NCBI GenBank assembly: GCA_965603495.1
Contig: CBFDDF010000011.1
Span: forward strand, 35,451 to 99,450
Reading direction: 5' to 3'
Source: Thiomicrorhabdus sp965603495
GTDB taxonomy: Bacteria; Pseudomonadota; Gammaproteobacteria; Thiomicrospirales; Thiomicrospiraceae
DNA: 64,000 nt
Within the stretch, counting starts at the first letter, position 1. Each line of letters starts with the position of its first letter. The notes under the pieces were generated by a model. The model worked only from the letters and a program-made list of their open reading frames with translations. It did not search any database and was not told the DNA's origin. A program made the position numbers and the translations under genes. Shown in pieces: positions 27,696 to 36,499 of this stretch.

Positions 27696-27704
27696 TGCTA
27701 TAAT
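27696..27704 (+). promoter_or_regulatory. Extended -10 promoter of the PEP-CTERM protease gene
   Basis: TGCTATAAT, a perfect extended -10 box, lies 40 nt before the ATG at 27744. No clear -35 box; extended -10 promoters often lack one. Confidence 0.6.
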
Positions 27705-27743
27705 CATTAATACTTAAATTCTGTAATCTATTTGGAAGCCATT

Positions 27744-28481
27744 ATGAAAACCTTACTCACCATCATTCTATTCGTGCTGACGAGTAGCGCTCAAGCATAT
27801 CAATTGACAGCACCAGGAACCGCAGATTGGATTAAGTGGGGGGATCTTACTAGTGGCGTAACAACCCTAGGGACGACAGGAGGCGTTGTTTCATACAGCT
27901 TTGCTGACTCCGCCTATACATGTGAAGAAGGTGGGGCTTGCTCTTCTTTAAATGATTACTCTATATTTTCTGGCTACCAAAGTGTGATTGCTTCTGCTTT
28001 TGATACTTGGTCAAATGTTGCTGACATAACTTTTGAACTGGTGACAGCAAGCCCGGGAAATATTGTCTTTGGTGCAGAGAATATTGATGGTGCTCGAGGA
28101 GTATTGGCGCATGCTCTAACGAGGTATTTTCCATCCCAACAACAAATAACACACAGCGGCATTCATTTTGATCTTTCAGAAAACTGGTCTATTACTGATA
28201 TCCTGGAAATTACCGAAGTAGATTTTTTTACCGTTGCCTTGCATGAGATTGGCCATGCACTTGGATTAGGCCATTCTGATGATAGCTTTGCCTTAATGTT
28301 TCCTAGCTATAGTTTAGGAGCAGTAAAAGGCTTGGGTACTGATGACATTGCTGGGATTACAGCCTTATATGGCGCAAGTGTTTCCGCCGTGCCAGAACCT
28401 AGCACCTATCTGCTTTTCTTATTAGGCTTAGTGTTAGTCGCACGCTTTAGTCGAAAGCAATCGCTTGTTTCTTCACTTTGA
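27744..28481 (+). CDS. PEP-CTERM matrixin-like metalloprotease
   Basis: An exported zinc protease of 245 residues. A signal peptide ends near SSAQA. The catalytic motif HEIGHALGLGH at 167-177 matches HExxHxxGxxH of metzincins (matrixin type), followed by a Met-turn-like FALMFPSY. The C terminus has a PEP-CTERM sorting signal, VPEPSTYLLFLLGLVLVARFSRK, which exosortase would process. The frame also opens at a TTG (27732), but ATG 27744 after TTTGGAAG is the natural start. The stop overlaps the upstream extension of the next frame, suggesting cotranslation with that secreted partner. No exosortase is in the window. Confidence 0.9.
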   Translation: MKTLLTIILFVLTSSAQAYQLTAPGTADWIKWGDLTSGVTTLGTTGGVVSYSFADSAYTCEEGGACSSLNDYSIFSGYQSVIASAFDTWSNVADITFELVTASPGNIVFGAENIDGARGVLAHALTRYFPSQQQITHSGIHFDLSENWSITDILEITEVDFFTVALHEIGHALGLGHSDDSFALMFPSYSLGAVKGLGTDDIAGITALYGASVSAVPEPSTYLLFLLGLVLVARFSRKQSLVSSL

Positions 28482-28501
28482 GGCAACGGTTCTCTAGAAT
28501 A

Positions 28502-28921
28502 ATGACCCTCTCAAAGCTTCTAAGCATGCTTATTTTTGGCTTGTGGTTTTCGTCATCGCAGGCCATGTGGCTTGAAGTATCGCCACAGCAAATATTACAA
28601 GATTCACGCCTCATTGTTGAAGCTGAATTAGTTGAGATATTTGAAACGGATGTGCAAAAGCAAACACTGCTTTTAGGCTTGTTACAGATTAAAAAAGTAC
28701 ATAAAGGTCAAATTAACCAATTCTTAGTGCCCATGCAGTTGCCACGTTCAATTTCTGGCTATATGAATAGTGCCGACATCCATTACAAAAAAGGCACATC
28801 AGGACTTTGGCTCCTGACCCTAAATAAAAACGGTCTGCTTTCCGCTAATCATCCTCAACGTTTTATCTCTATGGACAAAGCTCGACCTATTCTTGACATA
28901 TTGGAACAACAAGCCAAGTAG
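28502..28921 (+). CDS. Small secreted protein next to the PEP-CTERM protease
   Basis: A product of about 139 residues starting MTLSKLLSMLIFGLWFSSSQA, a clear signal peptide, then MWLEVSPQQILQDSRLIVEAELVEIFE..., a compact beta-rich domain that mentions no known motif. The frame is open back to a TTG at 28478, overlapping the protease stop; ATG 28502 is preferred. The close spacing suggests it is a partner, inhibitor or chaperone of the protease. That role is inference. The family was not recognised; similar proteins beside PEP-CTERM proteases would support the link. Confidence 0.75.
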   Translation: MTLSKLLSMLIFGLWFSSSQAMWLEVSPQQILQDSRLIVEAELVEIFETDVQKQTLLLGLLQIKKVHKGQINQFLVPMQLPRSISGYMNSADIHYKKGTSGLWLLTLNKNGLLSANHPQRFISMDKARPILDILEQQAK

Positions 28922-28955
28922 ACTTACTAACCCTAAAACTGGCTAATTCCAAACG

Positions 28956-28967
28956 ACCAGGCCTAGT
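28956..28967. repeat. Near-copy of the palindrome (11/12)
   Basis: ACCAGGCCTAGT, 35 nt after the stop of the small secreted protein gene. Confidence 0.8.
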
Positions 28968-29088
28968 AAACAACCAAAAACCGCAATTCAAGCCTATTTA
29001 ATAACTTACGATTAGATAGGCTTTTTTATGGCATAGATAAAACCATCCACTGATAACTTAACCATCTTTTTTCCCGAAGAGGCTCTCT

Positions 29089-30408
29089 TTGGATTTAGAT
29101 AGGAGTGTTCATTTCAACTGTAAATTTGTATACTCAATGCCCTCTACTATTCAACAAAGAATCCCACTCAACATGCTCCAAGCCTCCCCCTTAAAACGTG
29201 CTATTTCTCTGCCTATGTTGGTGCTTTATGGATTAGGCACGACGATTGGCGCCGGGATTTACGCTTTGGTGGGTGAGCTCGCTGGCGTATCGGGTTATCT
29301 CGCACCAGCGGCCTTCTTGGTGGCATCCCTATTAGCAGGTATCACGGCCTTATCATTTGCGGAGCTCTCTAGCCGTTATCCATGGGCAGCGGGTGCTGCA
29401 CTTTATACCAGGGAGGGTTTTAGTTCTGAACGTTTTTCAACCTTAGTCGGCTTATTGGTGGTTTCAGCGGGCATGGTCTCTTCGGCAGCCTTGGTGAACG
29501 CGTTTGCTGGTTACCTAAACCAATTAATAGACCCATGGATTGAATTAGACCGTGGGACGATTGTCTTGCTGGCCACTCTTTTTTTGGGGCTATTTGCCGC
29601 TTGGGGCATTGTACAATCTATCTTCATCACCGCGACCATGACCCTGCTGGGGATTGCGGGTTTAATCATTATCATTTATGTGGGTCACGACGCTTTAGCG
29701 GACTTAGCGACAGAATGGCCAAAACTGATACCCACCGCAGATTTCACCAGTTGGGGTTTCATTTTCGCTGGCACCTTATTGGCATTTTATGCCTTCATCG
29801 GTTTCGAGGATATGGTGGTGGTCGCTGAAGAAGTCAAAGATGTTAAGCGTAATCTCCCTCTCGCAATCCTATTAACGCTGGGGATCACGACCCTAATCTA
29901 TATGTTGATTATGACCATTGCTGTGTTGTCCATGCCGCCAGAGATTCTTGCCCAAAGCTCAGCACCAATGGCACTATTGTATCAACACCATACAGGAGAG
30001 GATGCCAAGCTCATCACCCTCATCGGGTTATTTGCCATTGTCGATGGGGTATTGATCCAAATGATCATGGTTTCAAGAGTGCTTTACGGCTTGAGCTCAA
30101 GAGGACAACTGCCCACTTTACTGCGCCGTGTACATCCCAAAACACAGACGCCACTCTATGCCACCGGATTAACGGTCGCCTCTGTATTGATACTTGCTTT
30201 GGTAGGACGACTGGGGTCTTTAGCCGAATTAACTTCTATTATCATGTTAATCGTCTTCTCGCTGGTCAACCTGTCACTGTGGCGAATCAAGCAACGTTTG
30301 CCGCATAACGAAGGCCATATTAACTTGCCATCCTGGATTTCACTGACCGCTTTTATCGTCAGTTCTAGTTTTGTGGTGTTGGAAGCCACAAAATTTTTCC
30401 TTAAATAA
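29089..30408 (+). CDS. APC-family amino acid permease
   Basis: An inner-membrane amino acid/polyamine-type transporter with about 12 membrane helices. The hallmark is helix 1 with GLGTTIGAGIYALVGELAG, plus GFEDMVVVAEEVKD in helix 6-7. The frame opens at a TTG (29089) with AAGAGG six bases upstream. However, conserved sequence begins around MLQASPLKRAISLPMLVLYG, and ATGs at 29137 and 29173 are alternatives, so the start is uncertain. Substrate cannot be told from sequence. It is monocistronic. Confidence 0.85.
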   Translation: MDLDRSVHFNCKFVYSMPSTIQQRIPLNMLQASPLKRAISLPMLVLYGLGTTIGAGIYALVGELAGVSGYLAPAAFLVASLLAGITALSFAELSSRYPWAAGAALYTREGFSSERFSTLVGLLVVSAGMVSSAALVNAFAGYLNQLIDPWIELDRGTIVLLATLFLGLFAAWGIVQSIFITATMTLLGIAGLIIIIYVGHDALADLATEWPKLIPTADFTSWGFIFAGTLLAFYAFIGFEDMVVVAEEVKDVKRNLPLAILLTLGITTLIYMLIMTIAVLSMPPEILAQSSAPMALLYQHHTGEDAKLITLIGLFAIVDGVLIQMIMVSRVLYGLSSRGQLPTLLRRVHPKTQTPLYATGLTVASVLILALVGRLGSLAELTSIIMLIVFSLVNLSLWRIKQRLPHNEGHINLPSWISLTAFIVSSSFVVLEATKFFLK

Positions 30409-30473
30409 CTATCTACCCCTATAAGGCTCCTCTAAAATAGGAACTTAATCACAATCAAACTTTGGATTTTTAG

Positions 30474-31247
30474 ATGAATTATCAAGTTGCACTGGTGACT
30501 GGCGCTTCCAGCGGTATCGGCAAAGCCATCGCCGAAAATCTTGCCAAGCAAGGCATTAAATTAATCCTACTCGCGCGAAGAGCGGAACTGCTCGAAGCCT
30601 TAAAAGACCAACTTGCGACACAGACGCAATGTCATATTATCGCCTGCGATATTAATGACCATGCCACCTTGGAAAATGAATTAAATAATCTTCCAGTAGC
30701 CTTTCAAAAAATTGATATTCTGGTGAATAATGCAGGCCTGGCGTTAGGTTTAAGCCCGGCACATGAAGCGGATTGGATTGATTGGCAGACCATGATTAAT
30801 ACCAACTGCATGTCTTTGGCATTTTTAACCCGCCAAATCCTACCAGGCCTGGTCAAACGTAATCACGGTCACATTATCAATATCGGCTCCATTGCCGGGA
30901 CCTATCACTACAAAGGTGCCAATGTCTATGGCGCAACGAAAGCGTTTGTTGAGCAATTTTCAATCAATTTGCGCAGTGATCTTTTAGGCACCGCGATAAG
31001 GGTGACCAACATTGAACCCGGCATGTTGAATGAGAGTGAATTTTCCCTGGTACGCTTTAAAGGGGATGAGGCGAAAGCGGATCAGGTTTATGCTGACCTA
31101 GAACCGCTTAAATCGTCCGATATTGCCGAGAGTGTGAGCTGGATTTTAAACCAACCCGCACATGTCAATATCAACCGAGTTGAGATTATGCCAGTGCATC
31201 AAGCTCCTGGCGGGCCGATTACGGCTAAAAATAGTTCATTTCTCTAA
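30474..31247 (+). CDS. Short-chain dehydrogenase (YdfG-like)
   Basis: A 257-residue NAD(P)-dependent oxidoreductase. The cofactor motif TGASSGIGKA is near residue 10, LVNNAGLALG follows, catalytic Ser sits in INIGSIAGTYHYKG and the YxxxK pair is in VYGATKAFVEQF. It resembles YdfG, which oxidises L-allo-threonine and 3-hydroxypropionate-type acids. It carries a perfect palindrome at 30842 (encoding Leu-Pro-Gly-Leu-Val) and a degraded one at 30731 (Asn-Ala-Gly-Leu). A short hairpin follows the stop, close to the DUF2062 start. Confidence 0.93.
   Translation: MNYQVALVTGASSGIGKAIAENLAKQGIKLILLARRAELLEALKDQLATQTQCHIIACDINDHATLENELNNLPVAFQKIDILVNNAGLALGLSPAHEADWIDWQTMINTNCMSLAFLTRQILPGLVKRNHGHIINIGSIAGTYHYKGANVYGATKAFVEQFSINLRSDLLGTAIRVTNIEPGMLNESEFSLVRFKGDEAKADQVYADLEPLKSSDIAESVSWILNQPAHVNINRVEIMPVHQAPGGPITAKNSSFL
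30731..30742. repeat. Degraded palindrome copy in the SDR gene (9/12)
   Basis: TGCAGGCCTGGC keeps the CAGGCCTGG core. The Asn-Asn-Ala-Gly motif of SDRs dictates part of it, so it may be chance. Confidence 0.4.
30842..30853. repeat. Palindrome ACCAGGCCTGGT inside the SDR gene
   Basis: Perfect copy, read in the third possible frame as Pro-Gly-Leu-Val. Confidence 0.95.
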
Positions 31248-31277
31248 GCACTTGCCCTCAAAAACTTTTGGGCATCG

Positions 31278-31832
31278 ATGTCACTGTTCTCTGATATGAT
31301 GATTTGCATGATTCGATATTTAAAACTAAAAGTCCACCAGATTGGACGCACGACCAAACGCTCACAATTTCTAAATAATTTTTTCCCAAAGTTTAGAGAC
31401 CGAGTCTATTGGGCCGGTGACAGACACTCCTTTGCAAAAGCTGGATTTATCGGCATGTTTTGCATGATGTTGCCTATTCCTTTTCAAATGCTACTCGGTT
31501 CGGTACTCGCCTATTACCTGCGTGCGAATATCCCTCTGGCAACGGCTCTAGCTTGGATTACCAATCCATTGACCATGTGGCCGATTTGGTATGGCGGTTA
31601 TCTATTTGGTACTTGGTTTTTGGGCACGCCCGACCTATTCTCAGCCTCCGAGCACATTACCATTGGTTCGCAAATCTGGTTTAATGAAGTCTTTCCGCTG
31701 ATTTGGAAACCTTTTTTCTTAGGTAATGTTTTATTAGGCAGCCTTTTTGGCTTCGTGACCTATCTCATTATTGGTTACTTCCATTGGTCGTACATTACCA
31801 ATCTGACCAAAACGGTTTTAAGAAGAAACTAA
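31278..31832 (+). CDS. DUF2062 membrane protein
   Basis: A 184-residue membrane protein of the DUF2062 family, with the family stretch SFAKAGFIGMFCMMLPIPFQMLLGSVLAYYLRANIPLATALAWITNPLTMWPIWYGGYLFG (residues ~55-115) and three hydrophobic segments. Function is unknown; the domain is common in proteobacteria and sometimes fused to glycosyltransferases. It is 30 nt downstream of the SDR gene. The start at 31278 is accepted; ATG 31308 (MIRYLKLKVHQIG) is an alternative closer to the usual length. Confidence 0.88.
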   Translation: MSLFSDMMICMIRYLKLKVHQIGRTTKRSQFLNNFFPKFRDRVYWAGDRHSFAKAGFIGMFCMMLPIPFQMLLGSVLAYYLRANIPLATALAWITNPLTMWPIWYGGYLFGTWFLGTPDLFSASEHITIGSQIWFNEVFPLIWKPFFLGNVLLGSLFGFVTYLIIGYFHWSYITNLTKTVLRRN

Positions 31833-31862
31833 GCCCCTTTTGTTTCGACCGTCAGGGGCTTA
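31830..31862 (+). other. Stem-loop between DUF2062 and DUF924 genes
   Basis: An 8-bp perfect stem TAAGCCCC / GGGGCTTA with a 17-base loop lies between the stop at 31832 and the ATG at 31880. There is no T run, so it may be a weak terminator or RNA stability element. Confidence 0.5.
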
Positions 31863-31879
31863 CAACTAAAGAGTTATGC

Positions 31880-32476
31880 ATGCCTCACGTAAGTCCCAAC
31901 TCCAAATCCGCCACAATCTCCGTCACGGCAAATGATATTATCAGCTTTTGGTTTTCTGCAGAAATTCAACCCTTATGGTTTAATTCGACGCCCGAATTCG
32001 ACAATGAAATCAAGCGTCGTTTTGAAAACCTATGGCAACAGGTTCAGCAAGATAATCAAGCAGACATGCTAACCGAATGGTCGCAAACCCCACAAGGTGT
32101 TTTGGCCTTATGCATTCTGCTCGATCAACTCCCGCTGAATATGTTTCGTGGTGAGCCAAGCAGTTTTCAAACTGAATCCCTGGCAATCACCGTCGCCAAA
32201 CAAGGCATAATGAACGGGTTTGACCAACAGATTCCCCATGAGCAGTTGATGTTTCTCTATATGCCACTGATGCATAGTGAAACCCTAAAAGACCAAAACC
32301 AGTCTGTCGCGCTTTTTAACAAAGCCGGCCTCACTCACAACATACGATTCGCCCAACATCACCAAAGCTTGATCAAACGCTTTGGACGATTCCCACATCG
32401 TAATGCTATTCTCGGTCGAACCAGCACACCCGATGAGATGGATTATCTTAATTCTAAAGAAGCTTTTAAGGGTTAG
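31880..32476 (+). CDS. DUF924 family protein
   Basis: A 199-residue all-alpha protein of the DUF924 family, starting MPHVSPNSKSATISVTANDIISFWFSAEIQPLWF and including NEIKRRFENLWQQVQQD and the motif LDQLPLNMFRGEPSSFQTE, with HNIRFAQHHQSLIKRFGRFPHRNAILGR near the end. The frame opens at 31784, overlapping DUF2062, but the N-terminal 32 codons do not match the family, so ATG 31880 is preferred. The family is TPR-like and of unknown function. Confidence 0.9.
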   Translation: MPHVSPNSKSATISVTANDIISFWFSAEIQPLWFNSTPEFDNEIKRRFENLWQQVQQDNQADMLTEWSQTPQGVLALCILLDQLPLNMFRGEPSSFQTESLAITVAKQGIMNGFDQQIPHEQLMFLYMPLMHSETLKDQNQSVALFNKAGLTHNIRFAQHHQSLIKRFGRFPHRNAILGRTSTPDEMDYLNSKEAFKG

Positions 32477-32503
32477 TTCAGGGTTAATCCGGCTGTAATC
32501 CAA

Positions 32504-32523
32504 AGTAACCAGGCCTGGTTACT
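32504..32523. repeat. 20-bp perfect palindrome centred on ACCAGGCCTGGT
   Basis: The core is at 32508-32519; perfect symmetry extends to AGTA...TACT. It is 28 nt after the DUF924 stop, in the gap before proS. Confidence 0.95.
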
Positions 32524-32616
32524 CACTATAGAGGTCACTCATAAGCCACAGAATGAGAGCATCAAACAGCCCCTCTTTAATGCACCCAATTTATCAAGCA
32601 ATAAAGCCTAGCTACA

Positions 32617-32625
32617 TGCTAAAAT
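32617..32625 (+). promoter_or_regulatory. Extended -10 promoter of proS
   Basis: TGCTAAAAT matches an extended -10 box about 65 nt before the proS ATG. Confidence 0.5.
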
Positions 32626-32691
32626 ACGCCCAATTTAAATGATTTAAGCGCATCGCTTTTCCAAACTTTACACCTAAGGTAAAACACCATA

Positions 32692-34407
32692 ATGAGAACT
32701 TCCAACTTACTACTTGCCACCACTCGTGAAACCCCTGCTGATGCGGTTGTTATCAGCCATCAATTGATGCTCAGAGCCGGTATTGTTCGCCCACTGGCTG
32801 GCGGACTTTATAACTGGCTACCCCTAGGTGTTCGCGTATTAAGAAAAGTAGAAGCCATTATTCGTGAAGAGATGAACCGCGCCAACGCACAAGAAGTGTT
32901 AATGCCTGTGGTTCAACCGCTTGAGTTATGGGAAGAGTCTGGACGTTTACAGGATTACGGCCCAGAACTACTGCGTTTTGAAGATCGTCATGGTCGTGGT
33001 TTCGCCCTAGGCCCAACGCACGAAGAGATCATTACCGACTTAGTGCGTAAAGAGATTCGTAGCTACAAGCAATTGCCAGTGACCTTCTACCAAATTCAAA
33101 CCAAATTCCGCGATGAGATTCGTCCACGCTTCGGTGTAATGCGTTCGCGTGAATTTATTATGAAAGACGCTTACTCTTTCCATATGGATCGTGAAAGTCT
33201 TGAAAAAACCTATGCTGAAATGTATGAAACTTACAACCGTATCTTTAGCCGAATTGGTCTAGATTTCCGTCCAGTACAAGCCGATACCGGTTCCATCGGG
33301 GGCGAAGGTTCGCATGAGTTCCATGTATTGGCTGAATCAGGCGAAGACGATATCGCCTTCTCAACACAATCAGACTTTGCCGCCAACGTAGAACTCGCAG
33401 AAGCCCTAGCACCGCGTGGTGAACGTGCAGAAGCAACAGAAGTTTTGACCAAAGTCGCTACGCCAAACAAACACAGCATTGAAGAAGTCTGTGATTTCTT
33501 ACAGATTAAGAAAAAGAAAGCCGTCAAAACCTTATTGGTTAAGGGTGCAACAGAAGCCGCACCTGTGGTTGCCTTAGTGCTTCGTGGTGATCATGAACTC
33601 AATGAAATCAAAGCGCAAAATTTAGAATTAGTCGCAGAACCTTTTGAAATGGCAACAGATGAAGAAATTCTGGCGGCTTCAGGCTGTAAAGCCGGCTCAA
33701 TCGGTGCTTCTGGTTTAACGATTCCGCTGATTGTCGATCGCACTGCGGCACACATGGCTGACTTTGTCACGGGTGCCAATGAAGATGGTTTCCACTTCAC
33801 TGGCTGTAACTGGGACAGAGATGCCACTCCTACTTTGGTTGCCGATATTCGTAATGTCGTCAAAGGCGACCCTAGCCCATGTGGTCAAGGTAAAATCCAA
33901 ATCCGTCGTGGTATTGAAGTTGGGCATATCTTCCAACTCGGTAACAAATACTCAACCGCTTTGAATGCCAACGTCCAAAACGAAAGCAGCCGCTCACAAA
34001 TCTTAGAGATGGGTTGTTACGGTATTGGAGTAACCCGAGTGGTTGCTGCTGCAATTGAGCAAAACTACGACGACAAAGGTATTATCTGGCCAGAAAGCAT
34101 CGCGCCTTTCCAGGTTAGCATCGTGCCAATGCAAATGCACAAGTCACCACGCGTGGCAGAGATCGCAGAAGCAATCTATCAAGAACTGACGGCAGCAGGA
34201 ATTGAAGTCTTGTTTGACGACCGTAACGAACGCCCAGGTGTGATGTTCTCAGATATGGACTTGATTGGTATCCCACACCGCATCGTTATCGGTGAGCGTG
34301 GTTTAGACAATGGCATGTTGGAATACAAGTATCGTCGTGATGAAAAATCACAAGACATTCCACAAGCTGGCTTTATGGAATTTTTGATGGAAAAACTGAG
34401 TAAATAA
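32692..34407 (+). CDS. proS: Prolyl-tRNA synthetase
   Basis: A class II aminoacyl-tRNA synthetase charging tRNA-Pro; 571 residues, the normal length of bacterial-type ProRS with the editing insertion. Class II motif 2 (FRDEIRPRFGVMRSREFIMKDAYSFH) and motif 3 (GCYGIGVTRVVAAAIEQ) are clear, with the INS editing domain in between (VLRGDHELNEIKAQNLELV) and a C-terminal anticodon-binding domain. It is monocistronic, with its own promoter and terminator. Confidence 0.98.
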   Translation: MRTSNLLLATTRETPADAVVISHQLMLRAGIVRPLAGGLYNWLPLGVRVLRKVEAIIREEMNRANAQEVLMPVVQPLELWEESGRLQDYGPELLRFEDRHGRGFALGPTHEEIITDLVRKEIRSYKQLPVTFYQIQTKFRDEIRPRFGVMRSREFIMKDAYSFHMDRESLEKTYAEMYETYNRIFSRIGLDFRPVQADTGSIGGEGSHEFHVLAESGEDDIAFSTQSDFAANVELAEALAPRGERAEATEVLTKVATPNKHSIEEVCDFLQIKKKKAVKTLLVKGATEAAPVVALVLRGDHELNEIKAQNLELVAEPFEMATDEEILAASGCKAGSIGASGLTIPLIVDRTAAHMADFVTGANEDGFHFTGCNWDRDATPTLVADIRNVVKGDPSPCGQGKIQIRRGIEVGHIFQLGNKYSTALNANVQNESSRSQILEMGCYGIGVTRVVAAAIEQNYDDKGIIWPESIAPFQVSIVPMQMHKSPRVAEIAEAIYQELTAAGIEVLFDDRNERPGVMFSDMDLIGIPHRIVIGERGLDNGMLEYKYRRDEKSQDIPQAGFMEFLMEKLSK

Positions 34408-34437
34408 TACCCTATTGCTCATTTGGTTTCTAAAACA

Positions 34438-34469
34438 CCAGCCTGGATTTATCCAGGCTGTTTTGTTTA
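34438..34469 (+). terminator. Terminator of proS
   Basis: Stem AGCCTGG / CCAGGCT with a 6-base loop (ATTTAT), followed by GTTTTGTTT. Confidence 0.85.
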
Positions 34470-34524
34470 AAGCCTAAGCCCACTTTTAATCAAATCACAT
34501 TATAAAAAACAGAGGAAAAAAAAC

Positions 34525-34965
34525 ATGGAATTGAATGTTTATCTATCAGGCGAGATTCACACCGACTGGCGTCAGCAACTCAAAGACGGTTGTGCCGCCC
34601 ATAACCTAGCCATCACCTTTACTTCTGCGGTGACGGACCACGATGCCAGTGATGCCGCTGGAGATTTATTGGGGGTTGAAGAGCAACCTTTTTGGCGCGA
34701 TCATAAATCCGCTAAAGTAAATGCCATCAGAACCAAAACCCTAATAGAGCAATGTGATGTCGCCGTAGTGCGTTTTGGCGATAAATACAAGCAATGGAAC
34801 GCTGCGTTTGATGCAGGTTACTGTGCCGCCATGGATACACCTTACATTACCCTGCATGATGAATCGATTATTCACCCGTTAAAAGAAGTCGATGCTGCTG
34901 CCTTAGCTTGGGCAACGACACCGGAACAAGTTGTCGAGATTTTAAAGTATGTCATCACTAAATAA
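34525..34965 (+). CDS. ytoQ: YtoQ family protein
   Basis: A 146-residue soluble protein starting MELNVYLSGEIHTDWRQQLKDGCAAH, matching the YtoQ family; other typical parts are DLLGVEEQPFWRDHKSAKVNAIRTKTLIEQCDVAVVRFGDKYKQWNAAFDAGYCAA. The fold resembles nucleoside 2-deoxyribosyltransferases, but no activity is established. A purine-rich ribosome site (GAGGAAAAAAAAC) precedes the ATG. It stands alone between proS and ald. Confidence 0.88.
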   Translation: MELNVYLSGEIHTDWRQQLKDGCAAHNLAITFTSAVTDHDASDAAGDLLGVEEQPFWRDHKSAKVNAIRTKTLIEQCDVAVVRFGDKYKQWNAAFDAGYCAAMDTPYITLHDESIIHPLKEVDAAALAWATTPEQVVEILKYVITK

Positions 34966-35022
34966 GCGTTATCTCTGCTTTAATCTTTCACACCAGTGAA
35001 AAAAGTAAATTCGCTTAAAACA

Positions 35023-35046
35023 AAAGTGACTAGGCCTGGTCACTTT
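35023..35046. repeat. 24-bp near-perfect palindrome centred on ACTAGGCCTGGT
   Basis: The core copy (35029-35040) has one change from the 12-mer, but the outer arms AAAGTGAC / GTCACTTT are fully symmetric. It is 58 nt after ytoQ. Confidence 0.85.
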
Positions 35047-35276
35047 AAATCCCCGCTATTCACAACCATTCAATCTAAAACATTTTCTTGGCTATTTTCA
35101 CTCTAGACACTCGCTTTAAAACCAAATCTAAATCCAAGCTACCAACTCCCTAAATCCAACATAACATTCACATTCAGCCCTGTGTGATTTTCTAATGATT
35201 TACGCCCTGATTCCAGATATCCTCAACCGATAAAAGAACATAGTCTATTCAACGCGCACCATCCGTTTTTGGTTTG

Positions 35277-35300
35277 AATACTGTTATAGTAAATAGTATT
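35277..35300 (+). promoter_or_regulatory. Inverted repeat and -10 box upstream of ald
   Basis: AATACT and AGTATT form an inverted repeat with a 12-base spacer containing TGTTATAGT, an extended -10-like box. A regulator bound here would cover the promoter; Lrp-type control of ald is known elsewhere. Inference. Confidence 0.35.
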
Positions 35301-35333
35301 GAGATGCTGTTTTTGACCATGGATGAATAGACG

Positions 35334-36467
35334 ATGATTATTGGCGTACCCAAAGAGATCAAAGATAATGAATACCGGGTCGGTATGATTCCATCCAGTG
35401 TGCAGATTCTGGTTCAGCATGGACACCAACTCTTGGTAGAAACTGAAGCTGGAATGGGGATTGGTTTTACGGATAGCGATTACCGGCAAGCTGGCGCCAC
35501 AATCATAGCTAATGCAGCTGAGATATTTGCTCAGGCTGAAATGATTGTCAAAATCAAAGAACCACAAACCATTGAACGCGCCATGTTGCGCGAAGAACAA
35601 ATTCTATTTACCTATCTGCACCTGGCTGCTGACCTTTCACAAACGCAAGACCTGATTAAAAGTAAAGCGGTTTGTATTGCCTACGAAACCGTTAAGGATG
35701 CCCACGGCAGCTTACCACTGTTGATCCCCATGTCAGAAGTCGCAGGCCGTATGTCCATTCAAGTAGGGGCGCACTTCTTGGAAAAAACCAACGGGGGTAG
35801 AGGCGTACTACTCGGCGGTGTAACGGGCGTAAAACCTGGAAAAGTGGTCATTATCGGTGGCGGTACCGTTGGCCGAAATGCCGCACAAATGGCCGCAGGC
35901 CTCGGCGCCGAAGTGGTGATTCTTGTGCGAAGTTCAGACTCTATCGACAAAATTAAGGTGCAATTTGCTGATACTACCCAAGACATCCAAGCCATTTTAT
36001 CGACCGCTGAGTCCATCGAAAAACAGGTGCTTGAAGCCGACCTGCTGATAGGCGCCGTACTCATTCCAGGCGCTAGCACCCCCAAATTGGTGACCAAAGC
36101 ACATATTCAAAACATGAAGCCTGGCGCCGTCATCGTTGATGTGTCAATTGATCAAGGCGGTTGCGTTGAAACCTCTCGCCCGACCACCCACCAAGACCCC
36201 ACTTATGTGATTGATGGCATTGTCCATTACTGTGTCACCAATATGCCTGGCGCAGTGCCACGAACTTCTGCATTTGCCCTCAATAACGCCACACTGCCTT
36301 ATATCCTCACTTTAGCGAACCAAGGTTATCAACGAGCTTTGCTGGACGATGAGCACTTTCGACAAGGATTAAATGTGATTAAAGGTCACATCACTTGTCG
36401 CAAAGTCTCTGAAAGCCTGAATCTAGAATATCTAGACCCCGTGACTATCTTACAAAGGGCGCCATAA
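35334..36467 (+). CDS. ald: Alanine dehydrogenase
   Basis: Interconverts L-alanine and pyruvate with NAD and ammonia. The 377-residue protein starts MIIGVPKEIKDNEYRVGMIP, the alanine dehydrogenase signature, with catalytic Lys/His in VKIKEPQ and YLHLAAD, NAD motif VVIIGGGTVGRNAAQMA (Rossmann) and late motifs DQGGCVETSRPTTHQDPTYVIDGIVHYCVTNMPGAVPRTSAFALNNATLPY. Related pyridine nucleotide transhydrogenase alpha subunits lack this last region in this form. It is divergently isolated and followed closely by an unknown gene. Confidence 0.97.
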   Translation: MIIGVPKEIKDNEYRVGMIPSSVQILVQHGHQLLVETEAGMGIGFTDSDYRQAGATIIANAAEIFAQAEMIVKIKEPQTIERAMLREEQILFTYLHLAADLSQTQDLIKSKAVCIAYETVKDAHGSLPLLIPMSEVAGRMSIQVGAHFLEKTNGGRGVLLGGVTGVKPGKVVIIGGGTVGRNAAQMAAGLGAEVVILVRSSDSIDKIKVQFADTTQDIQAILSTAESIEKQVLEADLLIGAVLIPGASTPKLVTKAHIQNMKPGAVIVDVSIDQGGCVETSRPTTHQDPTYVIDGIVHYCVTNMPGAVPRTSAFALNNATLPYILTLANQGYQRALLDDEHFRQGLNVIKGHITCRKVSESLNLEYLDPVTILQRAP

Positions 36468-36499
36468 ATGCTACCCCCTAGCCTCAAGAGGCAAGCTAC

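Larger units (their letters stand above)
34966..35333 (+). other. Intergenic region before ald
   Basis: About 370 bases without a gene. It holds the near-perfect 24-bp palindrome at 35023-35046 and, close to ald, an inverted repeat around a -10-like box. Otherwise AT-rich with no recognisable RNA. Confidence 0.6.

Noticed and set aside
31253..31274. Hairpin TGCCC...GGGCA after the SDR gene as a terminator
   Set aside because: Stem of five pairs, no T run; it ends just before the next start codon.
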